Positions 1 to 14,014 of a stretch of DNA of 64,000 bases are shown piece after piece; positions within the stretch are counted from its first letter, which is position 1, and every line of letters starts with the position of its first letter. This DNA comes from Bradysia coprophila. Its lineage: Eukaryota; Arthropoda; Insecta; Diptera; Sciaridae. Location of the stretch: the NCBI RefSeq assembly GCF_014529535.1, contig NW_023503493.1, forward strand, positions 12,742,001 to 12,806,000, read 5' to 3'. The translations under genes and the position numbers were made by a program. The notes beneath the pieces are model-generated. The model saw nothing but the letters and a program-made list of their open reading frames with translations, had not been told where the DNA came from and ran no database searches.

Positions 1-1037
1 ATCGAAATGGGTTTCGTTCTTTTCTTTGCGATCCGCTGAAGGCAGTGTTTAAATACTTTGGTTGCCATCCCTAACAGAATACAACGGAGAGAAGTTATTT
101 GGGGCTAAGGGCAATGTCAAAATGAATTTTCTTTTGCTGATTATTTGATGTTGCGCTTGAACGTTGCTCAACCATTCTCTCCGTTCACACTTGGTTCAAA
201 TACCTAGTATTTCTAACCATTTAGCAGTTATCGGTACCGACTTCGTGAAGAAACGTCAAGCTATGACTAAGATTCACTTATACAAAAGGACAGACGTTCA
301 AAAATTGAAGTAAAAGATTTGAAATCAATTTCTTGAAAACACTTAGATCAATAGTAATGAAGTAATAGAAGCGAAAGAAAAACTATTGATGTAAAAGGTT
401 AAAAATTGGAAAATGTTTACAGACTCCAATGGTTCTTTCGATTTCGCCGAATTATTACCATAATTCGGAAGTTGATAAATTTAAGACATTTATCCACTTC
501 CTAACCATCTTTGCTGTGCTACAAGGTATCTTCGAATAAAATGTTGTTACAGAAAACCTAAATAATTAGACACGGAACAGCAGACGCCACTACTCAATGA
601 GAATAGCTAATCGGCATGTCTTCCTTCTTAATCAAACCAACGAAAAAAGTTTGCTGTTAATTGAACCGATATTATCAATTCGAGTCAGCATCCAGTATCC
701 AGTAGTCACTCACCTTTTTTCTGCGCTACAGAATTCTGAATTCGTTGTCGGAAATTAATTACGAATAAATTATGGAGCTCAACCGATGGACAAAAACAAA
801 CAAAAAACGAATTGCAGCACAACAACGAGAATCGAAATCAATCAACGAAGATGAAAGGATTGTGTGCCGCTCAATCAGAATTTGTGTGTGTGTTGGAATC
901 GTTTGCGTAGAAAGTGAATTTTTATTGAGGCAAAGCGATGTGCCATCATTTCATTGGCACCCATTGCACATGTGGGAAACTTTGGAAGACGAAAGCATAA
1001 AACTGGTTGGCTGGTTATGTTCTCAAAACATTTCTTT
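1..1037. other. No gene recognised upstream of RpS3 3' end
   Basis: I see no recognisable coding exon, RNA gene or repeat array in this stretch. A plus-strand open frame begins at 772 and runs to 1398, but most of it lies antisense to the RpS3 last exon and its protein resembles nothing known, so it is treated as a shadow. The end nearest RpS3 should contain that gene's 3' UTR and cleavage site. Confidence 0.5.
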
Positions 1038-1043
1038 TTTATT
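1038..1043 (-). terminator. Poly(A) signal of RpS3
   Basis: AATAAA on the minus strand, about 40 bases past the RpS3 stop codon at 1084-1086. This short spacing fits the compact 3' UTRs of ribosomal protein genes. Confidence 0.6.
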
Positions 1044-1083
1044 CCCCCTTAATGTCGTAGAAATACAAAAAATCAGCTGTCTC

Positions 1084-2197
<1,114 letters not shown>

Positions 2198-2232
2198 GAT
2201 TGCTGTCGTTGTTTTCAAGAACGTGGTTTCAA

Positions 2233-2243
2233 GCAAAAAGAAA
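2233..2243 (-). promoter_or_regulatory. Candidate TCT initiator of RpS3
   Basis: On the minus strand the sequence reads TTTCTTTTTGC, about 45 bases upstream of the RpS3 start codon. It fits the polypyrimidine TCT initiator used by ribosomal protein genes in flies. The transcription start would be the C at about 2240. This is inferred from motif and spacing only. Confidence 0.4.
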
Positions 2244-2249
2244 TGGCCG

Positions 2250-3180
2250 AGGTTTGTCGTGGAACCGATAGCGTATATTTTGACATACAGTGTGCTAGTG
2301 GTAATGGTATAATGATAATGGTAACGGCGGTAACGTGAACGCTCTGTTGTGTGCTATATCGTATATACCCGGTGAGGTCGGTTTAAATGATTCAATGTTC
2401 TGGTAAGTGTGATCTAGCAAATGTAGCAGGGTTTAATTTCAATTCTTAAAGTTTTTCGAAAATAACTAAGTGATTTAGTGTAGTGCTGGTGAGACAAAAT
2501 GGTACCGAATTTCTACGGATTCAATTTCGAAAATGATGAACATTAAGTCAAGTGAAGCATACAACAGTCGGAGAAATAAAATTCTCACACATTTTTCTAA
2601 ACGAGGTGAAAATTTTGACAGATGACCCATACGTTTTCTGTCAAAATTTCATTTCACCGACTGGTTGTGTTCTTGTCTTTAAAAAACAAAAAATTACTTT
2701 GAAACACGTAGATTTGTTGTTGTGATCGTAGGCTTTCAATACTTATTGAAAACCTAATCAAATAAGTGGATAATTTTCGGTCATAATCGAGTTTTAAAGC
2801 TAAAAAATATTAATCAAAAAACAAATTCATTTAATTTGGAGAAGCGGTCCTGATTGTAGCAGTTGGAAACTGGACCCACCGACAAACGACATTCGTAAAA
2901 GGCTATTTTGCTTGAATGTACGTTCACATGCAAAGTGTGTGGATTATTTAAACGTTTAAACGCAGCACTCGGAGGACTTTCCTTAAAAATCTCATTCCAA
3001 GAACTCACGACGCACTTGATGATTTTCATGAACTTTTTTCTCAAACTTCACATTCGAACTTGCGGCTCCGCTTTATTTACACTTACATAATTATCACTTA
3101 AGTACTTCGAAAAACAAGCTTAGGTTTGAAGGACCAATCCAAAAATAGTATCTTTTTCTTCGAACTTAATACCACAATTA
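2250..3180. other. Intergenic DNA with a small palindrome
   Basis: No gene recognised. A hairpin at 2606-2657 pairs GTGAAAATTTTGACAG with CTGTCAAAATTTCATTTCAC across a short loop. A similar TTTTGAC/GTCAAAA motif recurs near 38.8 kb, so this may be a decayed MITE. Confidence 0.4.
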
Positions 3181-4894
3181 AAATTTTTTTTGAATCGGAC
3201 ACACCATTTTTGTTTCCGAACGTTTATGGTGCTATCGATAGGGAATTTCAAGGTGATCATTTCGTAGAAGAAGTTTTTTTTTTTTTTAAACGACCTCTCC
3301 GGCTCGGGCGACTCTGAGTAAACTTGAAAATTTCAAAATCATGACTTTTTCAGAAAATTTTTCCCCGTAGTGAAACGACCCGGCCGGTTTTGATCTAATG
3401 GTAGTTTGTAGAGAATTGACAGACGATTCTAATAAAAGTATCGTCGGGTTGAAAGGTTGTAGCTGTGCGTCAGGGTGCGGCATCATAGTCCAATTTTATG
3501 GTTTTATCAATGAGCACCCCAACCGATTTTTCATTTTATTTGCTTAAAATGAAGGCTAGCACATCCCATTTAACATATCAAAAAATTGAGGGGGGTTTTT
3601 CAATTTTTTCAAAAAATCTTAAAAAACTTTCTTGTGGGTGCCCATATTCCTGAGATTTTTTAATGGGAATGTATGGAAAGTTCTACTAAAAATGAAATTA
3701 ATTGCTATATACTGGTTGTCTCTGGTCTACCGAACAATTAAATGCACTCAAAAGAAATTTAACATTTTTACTTTGTGAATGTGGACAACTTTCACTGATT
3801 TTTTCACCATCGGGAAGCTTTCTGGTCATATCTAGCTCATCCACTGCTGGGTATAGCTTCAGTTACTACCATATCTCATAGCCTGAGACCGCACCTTTCC
3901 AAAAATACCAAACTTGCCCTATTCGCTATCTGGCTTGTATTCTTCACGGTGTCAAATATGTGGGTAAGTCGTATGTGGGTAAGAATGTATCACTTTGCAT
4001 GTGAACTTCATTAAATCCAAGACCTCCTTATTTGACATAATTTGTAACTTTATTTCGGTTAAAATTGGAAATAAGAAACTGTCTCAAAAATCTTTCGAGT
4101 GGGTCGACTTACCCACATATTTGACACCGTGAAGAATACAAGCCAGATAGCGAATAGGGCAAGTTTGGTATTTTTGGAAAGGTGCGGTCTCAGGCTATGA
4201 GATATGGTAGCAACTGAAGCTATACCCAGCAGTGGATGAGCTAGATATGACCAGAAAGCTTCCCGATGGTGAAAAAATCAGTGAAAGTTGTCCACATTCA
4301 CAAAGTAAAAATGTTAAATTTCTTTTTAGTGCATATAATTGTTCGGTAGACCAGAGACAACCAGTATATAGCAATTAATTTAATTTTTAGTAGAACTTTC
4401 CATACATTTCCATAAAAAAATCTCAGGAATGTGGGCACCCACAAGAAAGTTTTTTAAGATTTTTTGAAAAAATTGAAAAAACCCCTCTCAATTTTGTGAT
4501 ATGTTAAATGGGATGTGCTAGCCTTCATTTTAAGCCAATAAAATGAAAAATCGGTTGGGGTGCTCATTGATAAAACCATAAAATTGGACTTTGATGCCTC
4601 ACCCTGACTCACAGCTACAGCCTTTCGACCCGACGATACTTTTATTAGAATCGTCTGTCAATTCTCTACAAACTACCATTAGATCAAAACCGGCCGGGTC
4701 GTTTCACTACGGGGAAAAATTTTCTGAAAAAGTCATGATTTTGAAATTTTCAAATTTTCTCAGAGTCGCCCGAGCCGGAGAGGTCGTTTAAAAAAAAAAA
4801 CTTCTTCTACGAAATGATCACCTTGAAATTCCCTATCGATAGCACCATAAACGTCCGGAAACAAAAATGGTGTGTCCGATTCAAAAAAATTTTC
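3181..4894. repeat. Giant inverted repeat, arms about 790 bp
   Basis: Bases 3181-3971 and 4105-4894 are near-identical reverse complements separated by a 133-bp spacer (3972-4104). Differences are scattered single bases and short indels. Both arms carry the same 66-codon open frame (minus 3286-3486, plus 4591-4791), which simply mirrors the repeat and is not thought to be a gene. A diverged relative of the outer part of the arm lies at about 33924-34045. It is best read as a foldback or long-TIR non-autonomous element. No clear target duplication was found. Confidence 0.85.
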
Positions 4895-5335
4895 ACCATA
4901 CGGAAAAATCAATCAACTGAACCGTTCCAATTTTGCTGACGGATTTTCATACAACAAATTCGGCTATCGTGATGCCAACCATAAGACTTAGTATGTTCCT
5001 GCGTTCTTAAAATGAAGGGACCTACTAAGATTATAGAGCTTTAAATGTCCTACTTAGATTCTGTTAGGGTTTTACAAACAAAAACCATTTTTGAATTTTC
5101 GGACTGTGTTGCCTTTTTTGAAATGAAAAAATCTGTTCGGTATACCGGTTATACCATATACCATCCTCTGACATTCATTGTTGAAGTGTCAAACCGGTAC
5201 TGCCAACATTACCATTAAAATATCTTTAAGAATTTTCCACACGCCATTGTTCGAAGCAGCAAAAAATTATCATAAAATATTTCAGTATTGAGGTGTTAAG
5301 TTCTCCCTAAGCGATAATTACTTGATATCCAAATC
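4895..5335. other. Upstream region and 5' UTR of the SAFB-like gene
   Basis: Contains no coding exon that I can support. It lies directly upstream of the SAFB-like start codon and should hold the 5' UTR and promoter. No confident TATA box or initiator was identified. Confidence 0.3.
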
Positions 5336-8300
5336 ATGGGAACTGAAGGCGGAAAAAGGTTATCGGAACTGAGAGTGTGTGACTTAAAAGTAGAATTAGA
5401 AAAGCGTTCCCTTGAAACGACAGGAGTCAAAATGGATCTCGTCAAACGTTTACAAGAGGTAAGTGGGTGAAATTACCATTTTTATTGTTTGTAATTGGTT
5501 AATGGTAATTTACAATCGGAAATTTTTGTTTGTATAAACAAAACTGATTTAAAAATTCAGTTTTTTGATGAAATTTTTATTGGGAGATAATTTGATGACA
5601 TCGATGCTGTCACATCGAAGTTCGTAGTAAAATGTGATCTGTAAAGTAGACGAAAATTATATTCGTGACTGACAATAATTTCAAAGCATAATCGCGCAAA
5701 GCAAATCGAAATTTAATTTTATCAAAACAAAAAATCAATTCCAGGCTCTCATCGAAGAGAATATTGACCCAGATGACCACATATTCACATTGGAAGTCGG
5801 TTCGCCGAAGAAGCGTCTCAATTCCAGCCAAAAGTCTGACAATACCAATGGTGATGAGTCATTCATTTTGGAAGCGTCGGGCGAAGAAGGCTTAGACACT
5901 GACGATTTAATAGTAAAGGATGAAGCTGATGACGATGATGACGAGATCGTCGATGAGGTCGGAGAAATCGACAAGGAATCGTTTGTCGATGAATTGGAAA
6001 AAAGTAGCAGCGACATTCAACGGTTGAATAACGAGGCCAACAACGGAGAGAATGAAGATTCGTTGAATTTGACGATTGGTGAAGATGAAGAGAAAATATT
6101 CCAAGATGAGGTGAGTGGTCGACGTTATAATTATCATTTTTATTGCCGTGTAGCGTTGATTTTTATGCGTCAAGGATTGATTTACATTTACCAAAAAAGT
6201 ACTCCGTGTGAGAGAGACAAAATTTAATTTTTTGAATTTTTCCTTTGTGTACTTGACAGCTCACTCTCTTGTTGAGTGGACAACATACTTAAAGTTTTAT
6301 TTCCTCTTTCAAAAAAACCACTCCGTTTAGCTCAACCACTTTTATATTGTTGAAAGAGTAAATAAAGAGAAATCGGAGTGCATGTTTCGTAAGTGGAAAT
6401 CAGGGGTAAGGCTAGATCTCCACTTACCAAAAAAGTACACCGTGTGAGAGATAAAATTGAATCTTTAAATTTTTGCTTTGTTTACTTGTTCTCTCACGGC
6501 TCTCACACGAAGTACTTTTTGTTGAGTGGAAACCATACTTAACGCAAACTCTTCGACGATTTTCTGTTTTGAATGTCGAGTCGATATTGTAGTAGGAAGC
6601 CTCCAGTGTAGAACCGACGTATGTACAAAGGAACGCTACAGATTCTGGCTACCAATCATGCCACTCTCAATAATTAGCCAAGTTTTGTTGAAGTGATTGG
6701 GATAACTTTGACGTTTGATTCATATATTCGAACTATTCGTAGCCTCAGTAAATAGTGCGCTACAATAGAAGACAAATAGTCGCCAATGGTGTAGTGGAAA
6801 ATACATTCTAACAGCTGCACTAAGATTTGATGTCGTCGTTTCCACGCTTAGATCTCTGTGTTGAAAAGTATTCTTCTAGAGTCACCTTGGTGCACTCCAA
6901 AATTCACTAGGATGCGATAACTCTAAAAGCTTCACCTGTTGTGCATGTATTTACTAGACCTTCTTCACTGTCTTTCACACTAACGAGCGTCTTTGTTTCC
7001 TTTTCTAGGACACTGAGGAAAAATCTAAGGAGAAGCCAGGTAACTTTTTGACAAAAATAAATATTTTAGAACATTACGCCACCAACACCGCCCGCCTATT
7101 AGATATAAAATTGCCAATTTTTAAGTTAAGTTTATTGGAAAATTTATCACACAAAAAATGTTCGACTGCGCTCAACAATTTATTCCGCTGCTTCAAAAAT
7201 TCAACTGCATCGGCATCTTGGACACCAACAATTTCCGTCAAAATGCCAGCCGAAAGTTTTTCATACCAAAAAATCGTGCTGTCGTAACACAATTGTCATG
7301 GACGCATAATAATTTCTAATTTGGAATGATGTGGTTGCTGTCCCGAAACACTTTCCCATTTCAATGGCTTCACGGATGATGACAAAATGTACGTCGGGCC
7401 GATTTACGGCCTTTGTTTCAATCAAAAAAATTTTTGGGCCTCAGAGTAGCATCAGAAAACTGTGCTCTGTACTGCAGTGATTGACAAGGATGGCGATTTG
7501 TTGCTGCCGAAAAGTCGAAACTATTCAGACATTGATTCAGTTCCGATATTATACCGAATTCCATGTGCCTTTTTGCCTCATTGTAAAATTGCATTCGAAT
7601 CACCACGGAAAGAGAATCACAATTGTGATGTCACTGAACGACTAGCGCGATTTTTTGGTATGATACCCATCGCATGAAACAGCGATCGTCACATGACAAA
7701 AATATCGAAAGAGCCGCTCAAATTCTGGATTTTTTTCTGGCACACCTGAACAGTGGTAATGGTTCGTGATCTTGTATCACTGCTCATCATGGCCGCACTC
7801 ATCGACAGAACATTGATCCAGAGCATCCGATTCGTATCTGTCCAATGGTTTTTATCTCACATTCTCAGACACAGACGAAATCCAAAATCTTCAGCCTTCC
7901 CTAGGTGATTGGGCAGTCTATTTGGAAGTTTCAACGTGCCGTCAGCTTACCGCCGAGCAACTACATCCACAATCATCACAAACCAAAAATTCATTAAAAT
8001 TGAAATCCAATTTCCTATTTTACTTAGCAGAGAAAGCGGAAAAGGAAACAACGGACGTATCGAAATCAACGACAGCTGGGACAAAGGTTTCCAATGAGAA
8101 TGGCGACGATAAATCTAGCAACAAGGCGTCCGCTGACAAAGAGGATGCAAAATCGGCGAAAAAGGATGATAGGTTGGTTGTTACACAAAAACAGATGCAA
8201 AATTTTATTCTGGGGCCCCTCCGTCGACGAATCGAAAGCGAAAAATTTAAAAAAAAGTTTTTTTTTGTTGTTGCTAATTGTCTGCTTTCAATTTTGATTT

Positions 8301-10755
8301 CAAAATGTTCAGTGCAAAATTCAAGTTTTTCAAGTGATCGAAACAGGAAAAAAGAAAAATTAGTTTTGAGTGTTTGATTGATCCATTAGCAAAAGCAATG
8401 CATAAGCAGAAACGGGAAACGGAGAAAGAGAGAGAATTCAAATTTTACAAAAATCAGCAAAATGGGACGTTCCGACAAGCATTATCTCAACAACATTTTT
8501 TAATTCACAGCGATCAGAAGACGTCGACAACGAAATCGTCTACCAAAGATGACAAAGGTAAATATTTTCTTCCGAGCAATTTGTAAATTACTTGTCCGAC
8601 GTCGTTCAAAAACCAAGTTTTTTTTCGCTAAAAACAAAAAATTTCTTCAAAAATCTTACCAAATGCGGATGTTGCAGAAACCGCCTCCAAATCGTCCAAA
8701 ACCAAAGCATCATCCTCATCATCCGGTTCGCGTAATCTATGGGTGTCTGGTCTGTCATCTTTGACCCGAGCCACAGACCTGAAAATCATTTTCTCCAAGT
8801 ACGGAAAAGTGGTCGGGGCCAAAGTGGTAACGAACACACGTACACCGGGCACGCGTTGCTATGGTCTGGTCACAATGGGTTCCACCAGCGATGCGTCGAA
8901 ATGTATCGAACATTTACATCGGACCGAATTGCATGGTCGCATCATTTCGGTGGAACGAACCAAGTCCGACATTTGTGTATCGAAGCCGACCAAGGCTGAT
9001 GGTGAAAAGAAGGCGGACACTGCATCTGATCGCAAGAAAACGGAAAAGGAGGTGAAGAAAGACGACTCGACCGCTGGCAAAGAGTCGTCCGTCAATGGTG
9101 ACAAGCCGGCTGACGCAAAGAAACGTGAAGTAACGGCTGAACGCAAACGAGAAAATGCACATCCTCAACGGCAGCGAATCACCGCCCGTATTTCACGCGA
9201 ACAGAACGAAGCATCGTCAGCACCACGACGACCACCACATCGTCCGCGACCGGCCACAGGTGATGTTTTATCATTCCAGAAAATTCGCGATGAACGTGAA
9301 CGTCAGTTGACGAATCAACGGTTGAGAGAACGTGAACGCAAATTGAGAGAAGAGGAACGTCGACGAGTGGAGGCACGCCGGCGTCAACGTGAAGAGGAAG
9401 AGCGATTGTTACGCGAACGGGAACGATTGAAGAAGGAACGGCTACGTCTCGAACGGGAGAAGGCCGACTTGTTGCGATTGGAAAGGGAACGACAGAAATT
9501 GGAAAGAGAAAAAATTGAACTGGAACGGTTGGAGCTGAAACGGCAGCAGCTAAAGTACGATTTTATTTTTGACCATTTTACAATCTCAAGACTTCTCTAT
9601 AGTTTTACCTCTGTATTATCCCCAACATATGCAATGTCACCAAAGTGAAAACGCGCAAATCATTTCGTTCACATTTGGTGTTGCTTATAACTTTGAGTTC
9701 CATTTTAGGAAGACCAGTTGGTTTTAGTGTCTCATTTCGTTTTACCAAAGAAAATAATTTATTTTTCATTGACAAACTGCCGCCTAACATTTCATTCCTC
9801 TTTCTTTCCGCTATTGCATCGTTTGTATTCTAGAATCGAGGAAGCTAAGCGAGCGATTAAACGACCAGCTGAACATGATCGCTATGCGGATTCTGATCGG
9901 AAACGTTCTGCAAGTGATCGTCGATTCGAACCACCACCACCGCCACGTTTCGATACCAGCATAAGCAGGTAAATAATTTACGGTTTTGCGGTCACATTGA
10001 AACCCAAATTCTAAACTCTCGACAATCACTGTAGCCGATCAAGCGCTTACGACAGCCGTTCGTCCGATAAGAAGCGCCTCGATGACTATTCAACATCCAA
10101 ACGGGATGATTACAAGCGTGATGAATACAAACGAGATCCGTTCAAACGTCCCGTTTCCGACTATCCGAAGCGTGATCTGGACTCCGCCAGGCACACAACT
10201 TCTAGTTCATACGATGCAAGATCCGTTCCGGTGCACCGAAGTGACGCAATCAGTTCGTCGTCATCGAAAGACCGTTACGCCATGGGACCGTCACAGAGCA
10301 GTTTCAACAGTCGTGTACGAGACGAACGAGACACTCGGTAATTTTTGCTCATTTTTGCGTCGGTGGATTGTGACTAACTATTCCATTTCCACAGTGCCTC
10401 AAATTTGCCGACTAAATCTCGCTATTTGGATAGCACATCATCGGACAGCCGTTATCCCGATGAACGAAGTGGTGGCGCATCGTGGGGTTCCAGTGTTCCA
10501 TCGTCGACAGTGAAGCCATTCAGTCATATGCAATCGGTCGCTGGTAATGATCCATGGGGTCAGAATAAAACCGATTCGAGCTGGCGTTCACTCGATCAGA
10601 ATGAGGACCGTTATGATCGTACGTACAACGAGCGAAAATCGCAGGTGACATCGTCACAATACATCGATCCGCCGAGACAGAATTCGTTCATCGGACGTCC
10701 GCAAGATCGTTACAACAGTCAAATATCGTCACGATTCGAAAATGGCCGATTTTAG
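5336..10755 (+). CDS. Saf-B: Scaffold attachment factor B-like SAP/RRM protein
   Basis: Nuclear RNA/DNA-binding protein of the SAFB/SLTM family, tied to chromatin attachment and RNA processing. Exons: 5336-5458, 5745-6110, 7009-7039, 8031-8172, 8511-8557, 8678-9554, 9834-9968, 10035-10337, 10395-10755. Phases agree at every junction, giving 794 aa. Order of parts: SAP domain (about residues 8-42, [16 protein letters not shown] then [11 protein letters not shown]); acidic region (about 60-160, with DEADDDDDE); Lys/Ser-rich linker; RRM (about 256-332) with the family signature [17 protein letters not shown], then [20 protein letters not shown] and [15 protein letters not shown]; an Arg/Glu-rich helix (about 380-510); and an Arg/Ser/Tyr-rich tail ending RFENGRF. 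Length and order match fly Saf-B. The 31-base third exon and 47-base fifth exon are short but in phase. The 0.9-kb and 1.0-kb introns hold repeats and no recognised gene. Confidence 0.93.
6185..6545. repeat. Paired repeats in SAFB intron 2
   Basis: Two diverged direct copies (about 6188-6300 and 6422-6540) share TTACCAAAAAAGTACNCCGT, GTGAGAGA, a central TTTGTNTACTTG and GTTGAGTGGA. Between them is a segment ending GTAAGTGGAAATCA (about 6389-6402), the same end as the MITE at 38859-38968. It looks like an array of decayed MITEs. Confidence 0.6.
7040..8030. other. SAFB intron 3, no gene recognised
   Basis: A 991-bp intron with several open frames of 60-80 codons on both strands. None resembles a known family or shows splice-consistent neighbours. 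Nothing further is supported. Confidence 0.45.
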
Positions 10756-10930
10756 GGGAGGTCGGAATAAATGGGGGTTTTTCTAGTGGGAAAGAGAGTC
10801 GACGACCATAACATCAAGTTGAATGTTTTGTTTCATCTCTTTTTTACGTTGACATTAGAATTGTATAACAAGAAATTATTGCAGCTCGGAAATATAGGAG
10901 CCACACACACATACTGTATCTAATCAATAG

Positions 10931-10993
10931 AATAAAATCGAAGAATCTTTCGATTTGTTGGAATTATTTTAAATAGATTTACATTTGAATAAA
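10931..10993 (+). terminator. Poly(A) signals of the SAFB-like gene
   Basis: Two AATAAA hexamers at 10931-10936 and 10988-10993, about 175 and 235 bases after the stop codon. Confidence 0.55.
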
Positions 10994-11107
10994 TGTTGCA
11001 TTATTCAGCTGAAAACAATTCGTTTCTGTAATTCCAGCATTCTCGGATTGGTGCCACGATTGGTCCGTTAAAAATACCAAGCATCTCGGACTTCTTTAAT
11101 GGAATGA

Positions 11108-11276
11108 TCTCAGAGACTATTTTTGCGAAAACATTTCCCCAAATTTTCCTGAATTTTCCAACATTTTTCCGAAATTATTTTTTTGGTAAAATTAACGAAA
11201 TTCTTGGAAATCTCGACAAAAACAAGAAAATATGGAAAAATGTTTCCACAAAAATTTCTCTGCAGATCTTACTTTC
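11108..11276. repeat. TTTTCC-rich foldback MITE copy
   Basis: Starts with AGAGACTATTTTTGCGAAAAC and is rich in short TTTTCC and GGAAAA blocks that can fold on each other. Relatives lie near 32860, 41000, 43915 and 53715; the clearest ends are TTTTCCCAAAAATAGTCCCTG and its complement. Confidence 0.5.
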
Positions 11277-11750
11277 TGTGCAGTGTGAGCACAAGAGACT
11301 TGTGTAGTAAATATTATGAGTCGTCTCTACCGAAACGCACGGCTATTATCGACGATAGTACCAGCATAGCCTTGCTATTTAACCTGCCAAGTCGGGGTTC
11401 ATTTAGCATACGTGGACCCAACGTCTTTATTTCGACACCAATCCAGTTTCTGTTTTACGGTGTAAGGCTTACATTGTAAGCTGATACACTTTTATAGAGT
11501 TATGTACTGAAGGCATGGTAACATGGTGTCACTGATACTATTCGGCACCCAACTACAATGTTTAGTGCTCGAAAAGGGCAGAAAGATAAAAATCGATTCA
11601 GATAATGACTTCAATCCGTAGTGTCTGTTTGAGGAACTTTATTGAGCGAAAAAAAAGACTGCTCACAATAATGACGCAGCCAGTAAAAAATCGATCTTTC
11701 CTTTAAAAAAATAAAATTAGAATAAATTTGAGGAACTGATATACCCGTGA
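11277..11750. other. Intergenic DNA, nothing recognised
   Basis: No coding or structured feature that I can support. Confidence 0.4.
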
Positions 11751-11754
11751 GCCA

Positions 11755-12545
11755 TTGGTATTTTTAGACCCGTACGAAGTACTGGGGTCTTATGCGTTTA
11801 CGCATACGTCCGTAACACGTCGAATTGGACTCCCTGAGTAAGGGGAAACCTATTTTGGTTGTCTAGAGATGCCAAATCAGTGAAAAAAAAATGTCCGTCT
11901 GTCCGTCTGCACGATAACTTGAGTAAAACGCATCCGATTTTGAAAATTCTTTTTTTTTTCCGTTTGGTAATGTCAAAAGACAGGCTAAGTTCGAAGATGA
12001 GTGATTTTGGATCGACCCCTCCCGAGCTGTGGCCCAATAAGTGCTTTACGGTTTTTCGAAGATATCTCCGGACATTTAAACGTTACACTTGTAAGTGATA
12101 CGTCAAATAAAAGGTATTTTTAAAAAAAAAAGTTTATGGAAATCGGATGACCGACTCGTGAGTTAGACCCCTTGGTGTGAAACAGGCACAGGGCGGCAAG
12201 CAGTTTTTGCTTGTAGGTTGGCCACATTTCAACATATTTCGTCTGTTTTAGCTTTATTAGATAGGTATTGACCGTACCAATCAGGGAAAAAAAAGTTTTT
12301 GAAATTATGTTCTCCGGAGCGTGATCTAGGTCTCTTCGAGTGAGCTCTTATCTGGCTACTCGGCCGTACAGTGAACGTGGAGCATTTTGTCAATATCTCG
12401 AGTAAATTTTGACCGAATTTCATGAATTTTTTTTTGTTTGAAAGGTATTAACGAATGTAAAGCGTCGGTAAAATTTCCGGTCTCCTAACAAAATGGCTGC
12501 TGGTGGCCATATTGGATTTTAATAAAAGTGATATATATTGAGAAA
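11755..12545. repeat. Dispersed repeat, family shared with 49.7-50.15 kb
   Basis: Contains CTGAGTAAGGGGAAACC, TTGTCTAGAGATGCCAAATC, GTCCGTCTGTCCGTCTG, GATAACTTGAGTAAAACGC and, at the far end, AATGGC followed by GGCCATATTGGAT. The same blocks appear reverse complemented at about 49700-50150. No transposase frame is visible, so this is probably a non-autonomous or decayed element. Confidence 0.65.
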
Positions 12546-12599
12546 AATGGTACTTAGAGAGTTTCTGTTAACATGGAAATAATTTGTTATGTGTGTGGG

Positions 12600-12780
12600 G
12601 TGTTTCAGGCATTCTATATATGGACATCTATATATACCTATATACAGCTATATTGAGCTATATACAGGCATATATAGCTATATAATAGCATATTCATCTG
12701 TGAAATGTTTATTTATAGGAAAATATAGGTAAATATAGCGGTATATAGCTGTTTAAATAGGAATTTATGAAAGTTGACTT
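12600..12780. repeat. TATATA-rich degenerate repeat
   Basis: Low-complexity stretch with repeated CTATATA, TATAGCTATAT and GGTAAATATAG motifs. No open frame. Confidence 0.6.
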
Positions 12781-12784
12781 CGTA

Positions 12785-13984
12785 CGGGGCTGTCTATATT
12801 GCCTCCGGCAATTTATTTGTATATGCTAACAAGGCAAAGAAAGATAATGTAAGTGATTTTAAAGGGCGAATAGCTTTTCAGTAGAGAATGAAGTAAAAGA
12901 AATGAAGAGTTTCACAGTAAAGGCTTTTGATACGAATAGGCGTTTCGTACGGGTCGGCGTTAGCTATGTTTGTATTTTAAATCCAAACTTTACCAGATTC
13001 TCGATTTTGAGGATGATATGGTCCGCTTTAAGATCATGAAGCACAGATCTGAACCTTTGTTTCGATTTTCCATAGTTGGAGATCTTACAATAGTTCCTGT
13101 TCCTATGCTTACCTGTTATTATTGTTCACTCATCCTTAATGTTATCTGTTTCTCATCGATAAGATAATGAATTGAAATGTTTCTATTAAAGTTACAAAAT
13201 TTTGCTGGGCTAGTGTCGCATATAAAAGGGGGACATTTTGTGCAGCTAAGTCTACAACCAAAAATCGTTGAACTCTTCATCTAAAATCATCCCACTATAG
13301 ACTAATTCGACCCTAAACCATTAAGAAGTGAATAAAGAATTTTGCTTATGAAGCAAAAAGCAAGATATTTTGGGGAGGTCGATCTTCTGTAGAACGTACA
13401 AGCTAGCTAAAGAAGTCTTTTGGCCTGAGTTACAACCAAAATTTTCTCGAACGTGTGAGCACAGGGCAGAGAAACGTCATTTGGGGCGCATAATATATCG
13501 AGGGCAACATCACTAAAGGGCGTAACTAATATCTATTGAACGATACAACCGATTATCATGAACTTTTTTCCCCAAAAGCTAGAATTATTTGTGAATTTTT
13601 GAGCATATATAAAGTCAATTCTATCAATGGTTGAAAAAACCGAAAAATTTCGGTGAACTTTGAGGACAACAATAATGATTCCTGATATTCGTAGATTGTT
13701 TGTCAATTAGATTGATTTTTTTGTCGTGTAGGAGATCAATGAGCTGTGACGAACCATTTTTCAAAAATTTCAAAGTGTGAAACCTCCGAACGACATTCTA
13801 AAAAAAAAACTTGTTCTGCTGATCTGGACTCAGAAAATGCTTCGAAACATTTCAGAGAAGCTGATTTTTAGATTAGAAAACCCTTTCTTATGTCGCTTTA
13901 CCTTCCAGCACATCAGTTGCAATCGTTAACAATGGCTTTTTGACCGTATCTTCCGAACTAACATTCACATTGACTTAAAAGCTC
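12785..13984. other. Intergenic DNA, nothing recognised
   Basis: No gene, array or strong palindrome that I can support. Confidence 0.4.
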
Positions 13985-13988
13985 TAAG

Positions 13989-14014
13989 ATAGATATCTAT
14001 CTATCTATCTATCT
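13989..14014. repeat. (ATCT)n microsatellite
   Basis: About five tandem ATCT units. The short direct repeat AAAAGCTCTAA lies on both sides of the tract. Confidence 0.8.

Noticed and set aside
3286..4791. Two identical-looking 66-codon frames on opposite strands as a duplicated gene
   Set aside because: They are the same sequence in the two arms of the inverted repeat; the frame has no known motif and is explained by the repeat.
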